NCBI GenBank assembly: GCA_944381495.1
Contig: CALWLJ010000002.1
Location: 1 to 64,000, forward strand
Source of the DNA: an uncultured Mediterraneibacter sp.
GTDB lineage: Bacteria; Bacillota; Clostridia; Lachnospirales; Lachnospiraceae
Direction of reading: 5' to 3'
DNA length: 64,000 bases
Below, piece after piece: positions 1 to 5,951 of the stretch; within the stretch, counting starts at the first letter, position 1; the number at the start of each line of letters is the position of its first letter. The position numbers and the translations under genes are program-made. Below the pieces are notes generated by a model that had not been told where the DNA came from, did no database searches, and saw only the letters and a program-made list of their open reading frames with translations.

Positions 1-32
1 CGGACAATACAATTATACATATCTGGTTCTTA

Positions 33-335
33 TCAAAGAAGATTTTTCCCCATAGACACAGAAAATTTTACGCCCTCAACATAAAAGCCGATAAGCAGCC
101 AGTATCGGCGGACGTAACCATACATCCAGAGCAGTTCGGATATGAGCTGCTTTAATCTACCTTCTTTAATTCGTTGCATATAATGCATGATAGAAGCCAT
201 TTTCTTATGTAACGTCCCCTTACTATACTCTCTTCTTTTCTTAATTCTACATATATCATCTGCTTTCTGATACTGCCTCATTGAAAGGCAACTCATCAAC
301 AAGAAGAAAAGATCCCATTCCCCTATCCGCCGCAT
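33..335 (-). pseudogene. probable N-terminal remnant of an ABC exporter (frameshifted)
   Basis: The 100-codon frame ends in a run (ELLWMYGYVRRYWLLIGFY) that resembles the first transmembrane helix of Lachnospiraceae-type ABC exporters with fused permease and ATPase. Just before its stop, a shifted frame reads GEKSSLIRTRY, similar to the GSSLISKYLID stretch that normally follows that helix, but this frame also stops quickly. I infer a decayed or frameshifted exporter gene whose 5' end lies here and whose remainder, if any, is left of the window. It is the last gene of the RRE/radical SAM/kinase set, where an exporter would be expected. The similarity is from memory. It could instead be a short unrelated membrane protein. 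Its first codons overlap the right-hand part of a large inverted repeat. Confidence 0.4.
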
Positions 336-362
336 CCGCTGCGTGAATAGGGGAATAGGATC
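311..362. repeat. 18-bp inverted repeat with 16-nt loop
   Basis: The arms at 311-328 and 345-362 match at 16 of 18 positions around a 16-nt G+C-rich loop. On the minus strand the hairpin lies between the kinase stop codon and the ABC-like remnant, and it overlaps the start of that remnant. There is no U-run after it on the minus strand, so it is not a textbook terminator. It could be an mRNA stabiliser, a translation-blocking hairpin or the edge of an insertion. Confidence 0.6.
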
Positions 363-415
363 CCCCCTAAAATAACTGCGAATATGATCCGCAGATCATG
401 TCGGATAGAACTATA

Positions 416-1204
416 TCATTCTTTTCCAAAAATAGTCTCCTCTGTCAAGTGGACAGCATCTTCATCCGGGCGGCAGGAGAGCTCGTAAACAGGAACTGTT
501 CTAAGGAGCGCATCAAGAGTATCACATGCAGCCTTATACCCTTCCGTATACCATGAAGGCAGAAAAGCACTATTTATTACAGTTGAAACCATCTCAAATC
601 CACAAAGACGACGTATGGAATTCTGTTGACTCTGTTTCAAAACTATAAGTGCTGACAACGGAATCTGTCTGTTCAGGCAATAGGGAGATGAACCATGCCA
701 TGGGGAACCGCAGCCCAGAAAATAATCCGATTCGTGTTTTACAAAAACCATATCACCATTGATTATATCAGCTCCTCGATATTTCATCCATAATTCAGCT
801 TGGGTGGTCTTACCAATGCCGGACGGACCAAGGAATATGATACCCCGCTTATTTATCTCAATTAATGATGCATGAAGCTCAATTGCTTTACGTGTGGATA
901 GATGAGTTAGTAATACTGCATTTAGCAGTTTATATGTATCCTCTATTTGTCCACTAAACAGCGTAATCTTAACCTCTGTCCAATCAGAATTAGAGCAAAG
1001 AAGGCTATCGTTTGACTTTAATACAGGACTGCCTGGCTGTTGCTCCAAAACTTCAAGGCCATATTTTCTAAAAACCTGGAAAGATATATTTATATGCAAA
1101 TGACATAAATCAACTCTCTTGCACTGAAATTGTCTCCATTCAGGCCATAATTCCCTTTCCAAGTTTAAAAAAATATTTGTCACTACTCTATAATACATAA
1201 CCAT
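416..1204 (-). CDS. HPr kinase/PEPCK-fold-like ATPase of an RRE/radical SAM locus
   Basis: This is a HprK-like protein of about 262 residues. It has a Walker A motif (GPSGIGKTT, about residues 126-134), a preceding LHAS motif (about 110-113), an INGD acidic motif (about 148-151) and a GSPWHGSSP loop (about 166-174). These features fit the PEPCK-like fold of HPr kinase homologues found beside PqqD-like proteins. Some members in lasso-peptide loci phosphorylate the precursor peptide; the substrate here is unknown. No good ribosome site is visible. ATG codons at 1204 and 1198 and a GTG at 1228 (overlapping the previous gene) are all possible starts. It lies directly after the 119-residue protein gene, with little or no gap, so translational coupling is likely. 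It is more A+T rich than the genes to its right. Confidence 0.7.
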   Translation of the reverse strand: MVMYYRVVTNIFLNLERELWPEWRQFQCKRVDLCHLHINISFQVFRKYGLEVLEQQPGSPVLKSNDSLLCSNSDWTEVKITLFSGQIEDTYKLLNAVLLTHLSTRKAIELHASLIEINKRGIIFLGPSGIGKTTQAELWMKYRGADIINGDMVFVKHESDYFLGCGSPWHGSSPYCLNRQIPLSALIVLKQSQQNSIRRLCGFEMVSTVINSAFLPSWYTEGYKAACDTLDALLRTVPVYELSCRPDEDAVHLTEETIFGKE

Positions 1205-1209
1205 TAAAA

Positions 1210-1569
1210 TTAATAAATAACAATACACCCGGTTGGATCAACTGCAGTATTTCCATAATGATCACGGAAACTATTAAAATCCCCATGCATGATATAAGAG
1301 CCATAATTGTACACCATATCATTAATCTGCAATCTTTGTTGGTCTGTTGACAATCCGGTTTGACTCATAACACTTTCAACTTTTTCCTCTGTTAAAATAT
1401 CATTATCGACCGGCCATTCTCTATTAATTATTCCTCCAGGATACTTCCAATGGATTTCAAAACTTGCTGGTCTCTGTCCTTCTGGGCCTTCTATTGATGT
1501 CCCAGACATTCCAGCATCTAAATCATTATTCAATATCAATACTTCTGCATTCAAATTGTAATTACTCAT
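1210..1569 (-). CDS. unrecognised 119-residue protein, candidate substrate/precursor of the adjacent enzymes
   Basis: I do not recognise a family. The gene starts at an ATG 12 nt after the radical SAM stop codon, with a strong GGAGG site 5 nt upstream. It has no signal peptide or membrane helix. The N-terminal half is acidic and Asn-rich. The C-terminal part is rich in aromatic and Asn/Asp residues (YNYGSYIMHG, FNSFRDHYGN) and ends DPTGCIVIY with the protein's only Cys. Its position between a radical SAM-SPASM enzyme with an RRE partner and an HPr-kinase-like ATPase makes it the natural candidate for the peptide they act on. At 119 residues it would be long for a precursor, so an accessory protein is the main alternative. 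The substrate role is inference. Confidence 0.6.
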   Translation of the reverse strand: MSNYNLNAEVLILNNDLDAGMSGTSIEGPEGQRPASFEIHWKYPGGIINREWPVDNDILTEEKVESVMSQTGLSTDQQRLQINDMVYNYGSYIMHGDFNSFRDHYGNTAVDPTGCIVIY

Positions 1570-1581
1570 TTAATCCTCCAT

Positions 1582-2625
1582 CTATTTTATTGAATTCAGT
1601 AACAACCTCATATCTTCACAATATGTTTCTTCTACTTTTCCAATACCACCATTATTGCAAGCTAGACTTGCAATACATTTTCTACATCTATCCTGTACTG
1701 GACAACTATAACATTTTTTTGGCCAAGAGATACTCTCACTATATAGTTGAAGTGTCATCCAATTTTCTTCAAATGATCCATTGAAAACATCAATTTGGGG
1801 TTCATCTAAAAACAAACAGAACCTCATATATCCATCCCAAGTGATATCATATCCTGTTCTGTATATTGAGCAATACTCACATGGTTTTTTGTCTTTTCTA
1901 ATAAATGGCTTTTCATTCCACTCTTTGGATACGTCTTTGGTGCATCCCAAATCATATACACTCAAAGCACATTCTCTTGCATCAGTACTTGAGCCCCTTA
2001 GCGAAGGATAACAGGACGTACTGTAATACCAACGATATCGATTTACCATTGCATATTTCAGGATACTGCTTCTGTCTTCTATATTCTGTTTTACAAAAGT
2101 AGTTACGAGTTGGATAGGTATTTTCAATTTTCGTAGCCTTTGAATGCCTTCGTTCACTCTGCTAAAACCATTCTCTACCCGGCAGACGTCACGATATACA
2201 TCATTATTAGAACCATAAAGTGTAATCTTTGCCTCCTGAGGCGGATATTCATAAAAAAGCTGTTCCAACTTATCCGTAATTGAATATGCATTGGTCTGCA
2301 GTGTGATATAAAATCCCATTCCGGAAAGTGCTTTCCAAATCTTTTCGAATTCCGGATGGAGTACCGGATCACCTCCAGTTATACAGAGGGAAAACACTCC
2401 TGCGTCCTGAGCCTGTCTTCCCATCTCAATCCACTCCTCTGCGGTTAGTTCTCTTCCGCGTCCGCATGTCGGAATTTCCTCCGGATGAAGATGTACATAG
2501 CACATCTTACAGTTCAGAGCACAGCGGGGAGTCAATTCGAATGTTGCCTGAATCGGTCTGCATGCTTTATAGGCATCTTCCTTTATCCGACGGAAAATGT
2601 CCATACTTTCTTTCAGATCAGCCAT
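1582..2625 (-). CDS. radical SAM/SPASM peptide-modifying enzyme
   Basis: This 347-residue protein has the radical SAM cluster motif CX3CX2C (Cys35, Cys39, Cys42, in CALNCKMC), followed by the SAM-binding GGDP near residues 84-87. The C-terminal part is a SPASM region with Cys249, 252, 270, 305, 308, 314, 317, 323 and 336, including a GX4C segment (WDGYMRFC) and CX2CX5CX2C. Such enzymes place two auxiliary 4Fe-4S clusters and usually install C-C, thioether or similar bonds in ribosomally made peptides. The ATG overlaps the upstream RRE gene by 8 bp and has an AGGAG site inside it, so the two are translationally coupled. The chemistry and substrate cannot be read from sequence. Confidence 0.88.
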   Translation of the reverse strand: MADLKESMDIFRRIKEDAYKACRPIQATFELTPRCALNCKMCYVHLHPEEIPTCGRGRELTAEEWIEMGRQAQDAGVFSLCITGGDPVLHPEFEKIWKALSGMGFYITLQTNAYSITDKLEQLFYEYPPQEAKITLYGSNNDVYRDVCRVENGFSRVNEGIQRLRKLKIPIQLVTTFVKQNIEDRSSILKYAMVNRYRWYYSTSCYPSLRGSSTDARECALSVYDLGCTKDVSKEWNEKPFIRKDKKPCEYCSIYRTGYDITWDGYMRFCLFLDEPQIDVFNGSFEENWMTLQLYSESISWPKKCYSCPVQDRCRKCIASLACNNGGIGKVEETYCEDMRLLLNSIK

Positions 2626-2974
2626 TCTTATCCATCTCCTGAAGATGTTCCTTTTCTTTTTTACCTAGCTGAATCTTGGCAACTCCCATGACGGGCTCTG
2701 CTTTTCCGGAATCCAGCATGAAGTTATTGTCGAGAAGTTCCAAGAATTTACAAATATCTTCCCTGAGCCGCTCCTCCGTAACATCTGTATACTCTTTCAG
2801 TGCTGCTTCTACGAGAGAATCTAATGTAAATTCTCCTTCTTCCATAACTTTCCATATGTAAGCCGCTGTTCCACTAATATGCATAGGTTGACAGATTTGT
2901 GACAGCCGCCCTACCGGCATAACCATATAATATCCGGCAATTTGCCTCAATACGAGATTCTTTTTCAGCTTCAA
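2618..2974 (-). CDS. PqqD-like RRE (RiPP recognition element) protein
   Basis: This 118-residue protein has the PqqD-like pattern: a beta-rich N-terminus (LRQIAGYYMVMPVGR), the motif SGTAAYIWKVMEEG, then a helix with LVEAALKEY and a C-terminal LREDICKFLELL helix. PqqD-like proteins bind leader peptides and hand them to radical SAM-SPASM partners, which fits the adjacent gene. The start is a TTG at 2974 with an AAGGGAG site 9 nt upstream; the nearby ATG at 2981 is out of frame. About 40 residues at the C-terminus go beyond the usual domain and are charged (GKKEKEHLQEMDKNG). It is the first gene of the island, 142 bp after the response regulator. Confidence 0.8.
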   Translation of the reverse strand: MKLKKNLVLRQIAGYYMVMPVGRLSQICQPMHISGTAAYIWKVMEEGEFTLDSLVEAALKEYTDVTEERLREDICKFLELLDNNFMLDSGKAEPVMGVAKIQLGKKEKEHLQEMDKNG

Positions 2975-3087
2975 CTTCCATCACTCCCTTTAGTCCTGTA
3001 CCGCAACATAGCTTCCAGGTTTCCATTCCTCTCTCACTTGATACGTTCACAAGAAAAAAGAAACTTTGTTTTCCTCATATCGTGGTT

Positions 3088-3120
3088 AGTATATAATCCC
3101 AAGTGTTACCAAACCGTTAC
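3088..3120 (-). promoter_or_regulatory. candidate SARP-type operator and -10 box for the RRE/radical SAM island
   Basis: On the minus strand GTAACGG and GTAACAC start 11 bp apart (3114-3120 and 3103-3109), and a TATACT box follows 9 nt later (3088-3093). No good -35 hexamer is visible. Direct heptamers one helical turn apart, placed where a -35 box would be, are the usual site of SARP activators, and the gene just upstream encodes a SARP-type response regulator. That the regulator binds here is inference. Confidence 0.4.
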
Positions 3121-3926
3121 TCTTTGATCCTTCCGTCCGCCAGTTCCAGTCTGGCGCATGTTTCCTCTGCCCAGGAGTATTCCTGTAGATAATTTCCGGT
3201 CAGGCGCCATTCCCGAAGCGCCTCAGGATTTCCTTTCAGCAGTTCATAATAATCACAGTCGATTTTCAAAACATCGATCTGACAAGTCCCTCTGTTTCCT
3301 AAAAATATTTCCTCTGCATCATGTTCCGTCAGGATCTGCCGGATGTACATAACTGCTTTGCGGTAGAGATTTTTAACCTGGTTGTCATAGGCCCTGTCCT
3401 CCCACAGCTTGTCCGCCGCCTCTTCCATTGTTACCGTGCCGCCTCTGCGGTCCACACACAGAGCCAGCAGCTCTTTTGCTTTCGTATTGCCGAAATAGAC
3501 CGCTCTGCCATCTATAAACACATCAAATCTTCCGAATGTCCGGACAAACACTCGCTTTTTCTGCCGTGCCGACAGCAATTTTGCACGTTTCAGCACTTCT
3601 TTGATGTCACTTGTGTCGTAAGGTTTGGTCACATAGTAATCCGCCTTAACCTTCAAGGCGTCCAGCGTATATTGTTCATATCCTGTAATAAAGATAACCA
3701 CCAGATCCGGCTGTATTTCCCGCATCCTTTCTGCAAGAACAATTCCGTTCATTCCCGGCATCTCGATATCCAGGAACGCCGCCTCCACTTTGTTATTTCG
3801 GACATATTCCAACGCCTCCAGCGGATTGAAAAATGCTCCGGAAACCGTTACTCCCGGTATTTCCTCCGTCTCCATTTCAAACTGTCGCAGGGCCAGCCTC
3901 TCATCGTCCACAATAATAACCCGCAT
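3117..3926 (-). CDS. response regulator with SARP-like winged-helix output domain
   Basis: The receiver domain fills residues 1-120: acidic pocket in IIVDDER, phospho-acceptor Asp53 in FLDIEMPG, and KPYD near residue 104. A SARP/OmpR-like winged helix follows from about residue 130 (VRTFGRFDVFIDGRAV, then KAKELLALCVDRRGG), with a short BTAD-like tail. The start is placed at the ATG at 3926, which has GAGGAG 8 nt upstream; the GTG at 3935 and ATG at 3932 are badly spaced. It follows the sensor kinase gene by about 60 bp, so the two form a two-component system. The RRE/radical SAM island is the next gene set downstream, so control of that island is plausible. Confidence 0.85.
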   Translation of the reverse strand: MRVIIVDDERLALRQFEMETEEIPGVTVSGAFFNPLEALEYVRNNKVEAAFLDIEMPGMNGIVLAERMREIQPDLVVIFITGYEQYTLDALKVKADYYVTKPYDTSDIKEVLKRAKLLSARQKKRVFVRTFGRFDVFIDGRAVYFGNTKAKELLALCVDRRGGTVTMEEAADKLWEDRAYDNQVKNLYRKAVMYIRQILTEHDAEEIFLGNRGTCQIDVLKIDCDYYELLKGNPEALREWRLTGNYLQEYSWAEETCARLELADGRIKE

Positions 3927-3989
3927 CCACATCACTCCTCAAAAAAGTATATCAATTATTTTCCGTCACCTTCTCTTTTCCGGCTCAGT

Positions 3990-5840
3990 TCATCTTTTGC
4001 AACTTCGTTCACCTTCCGGCCTCTCTTTTGGAAAAGTAACCCTAACCTTTGTTCCTTTTCCCGGGCTGCTCTCTATTTTCAGTGAACCTCCTGAAATCTG
4101 GCGAACCCGAAATCGAATACTGACCAGACCGATATGATTTCCTTCTTCGGAAGGATGAAGGTGATCTCTGTCATGCTCTGTTTCGCTTTTGTCTTTTTCC
4201 CACTCTGGTCTGCCAATCTTTTTTCTCGCAGTTTCTTCCACCGCTGATACGTCAAAGCCTTCCCCGTCATCTTCGATTTCTACCACATAGTCATTCTTTT
4301 CTTCCCGGCTGCGGATGATTACTGTCCCGCCGCTCATTTTTCTGCATATCCCGTGCTTTACCGCATTTTCCACTAGAGGCTGTATAGACAGAGGAGGCAC
4401 AAGAAAGCTTCTGGCCTGTATGTCCTCAACCACATTCAGCCGGTCTTCAAATCGAATCTTCTCAATATTCAAATAGGCTCTGATATGCCGCAGTTCATCG
4501 GAGAAGGGGATCTCTTTGCTGCCGCCTATGCTTTCCAGATTGGACCGCAGATAGGTGGAGAAGTCATATACGGTCTTCCTTGCCGCCTCAGGATCCTCTC
4601 TGATCAGATACCGGATGGAGTTCAATGTATTATAGATAAAATGGGGCTTGATCTGACTGGTCACCAGCTCCACCCTGCTCTGCCACAGTTTCTTCTCCAG
4701 CTCCTGATTCTCTTTAATCTTCCGATACAACATAACGGAGCAGACACGGAACAGGTTCAGCGCATATAGCAGGATAGCCATTCTTATATATATTCCGACC
4801 ACACTGTCCGTCATATAGAAACGGACGATTTCCGCGACTCCTGCCGCAATGATCACACACAGGCATACCAGTTCCGAATGAATTGACTTTCCATCCTTTC
4901 GCCTTACAGCCCGGATATAGACCAGCGCCGTATATACCAGAGACAGAGCGATCAGTCCATGCGTCAGGGGAAGGAGCTTGATCAGATCCGGTCCTCCCAG
5001 GACTTCTGACAGCAGGCATCCCACAGCAGAAATCATATCAATCCCGAACAGTACGGATGTAGCTTTTCCCCAGATATCTCCCCATCGCTCATGCAGATAT
5101 GCCATCAGAAAAGCCGGACAGAACAGGAGCGACACAAGAGAAAGATAATGCCATCCTTCCAGTCCCACTTTCCCGGACGGCAGCTTGGATTCTCCGCACA
5201 GCCACATAGCCACCAGGATAAGAAGAATCCCCAGATTTCTATGCCAGGCGAACATCTGGTATCTGCTCTCGAAGAAAGACAACAGAACAATAGCCAGTCC
5301 TATAAATCCGATCAGCATACTCAGCCGGAATACCGGGAGCTGCCTGCTGAGCACATCCGAGACAAGCTCGCTGAAATCTCCGTAAGAGCACTCACTGATA
5401 CTTCCTGAGAATCCGGAATACGGTGAACTCAGACAGATCCGGATTTCTTTTCCCGCATCTGCTTCTGACAGCCGGACAAAATTCCAGGCGCTGGGCATGT
5501 CATTTCCTATCAGATCCTCTTCCGGATACTTATAGATCAATCTGTTCTCTACATAGACGCTGACTGTCTGCATTCTAGTACGGAAAGCAAATGCTGAATC
5601 GTCATCAGCATCTTCCGGCACGGTATTGTACAATGTAATCTCCGTATTTTTTGACACATTCAGGTAAGAAGGAAGTTCTGTTGTACCACGGACGTCGTCA
5701 TAGCTGTATTCCCATCCGTCATTATAATCATACACTTTTCTGCTGCTGAAGAGGTCCTGGCGATGAGAAAAGGCAATCAGGATCAGAAGTGACAGCATGA
5801 TCAGGACAGCGGTGATCTCAGAGATCTGTTTTATCTTCAT
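3990..5840 (-). CDS. LytS/YehU-type membrane sensor histidine kinase
   Basis: An N-terminal membrane helix (about residues 10-27) and an extracellular region to about residue 170 are followed by roughly seven transmembrane helices to about residue 370, the 7TMR-DISM arrangement. The kinase core has the H-box QIKPHFIYNTLNS (His about 400), N-box LVENAVKHG (about 489-497), and an ATP lid with DDGEGF and GNHIGL. This is the His_kinase/HATPase class of LytS, BaeS-unrelated. A charged insertion (KKIGRPEWEKDKSETEHDRDH) lies inside the ATPase domain. The ATG at 5840 has GAGG 8 nt upstream; the ATG at 5846 is only 2 nt from it. The ligand is unknown. Confidence 0.85.
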   Translation of the reverse strand: MKIKQISEITAVLIMLSLLILIAFSHRQDLFSSRKVYDYNDGWEYSYDDVRGTTELPSYLNVSKNTEITLYNTVPEDADDDSAFAFRTRMQTVSVYVENRLIYKYPEEDLIGNDMPSAWNFVRLSEADAGKEIRICLSSPYSGFSGSISECSYGDFSELVSDVLSRQLPVFRLSMLIGFIGLAIVLLSFFESRYQMFAWHRNLGILLILVAMWLCGESKLPSGKVGLEGWHYLSLVSLLFCPAFLMAYLHERWGDIWGKATSVLFGIDMISAVGCLLSEVLGGPDLIKLLPLTHGLIALSLVYTALVYIRAVRRKDGKSIHSELVCLCVIIAAGVAEIVRFYMTDSVVGIYIRMAILLYALNLFRVCSVMLYRKIKENQELEKKLWQSRVELVTSQIKPHFIYNTLNSIRYLIREDPEAARKTVYDFSTYLRSNLESIGGSKEIPFSDELRHIRAYLNIEKIRFEDRLNVVEDIQARSFLVPPLSIQPLVENAVKHGICRKMSGGTVIIRSREEKNDYVVEIEDDGEGFDVSAVEETARKKIGRPEWEKDKSETEHDRDHLHPSEEGNHIGLVSIRFRVRQISGGSLKIESSPGKGTKVRVTFPKERPEGERSCKR

Positions 5841-5895
5841 TTTCATATCCTCGTATATTGTAATGTTTTCATCATTAAAGTTTTCGTCCTATACA

Positions 5896-5929
5896 AAACG
5901 GCAGAAATCTCTGTCGGATTCTGCCGTTT
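5896..5929 (-). terminator. rho-independent terminator of alaS
   Basis: Arms AAACGGCAGAA and TTCTGCCGTTT pair perfectly over 11 bp, with a 12-nt loop and TTTTG on the minus-strand 3' side, just after the alaS stop codon. Confidence 0.85.
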
Positions 5930-5951
5930 CAATTAATGAATCATTTTATTT

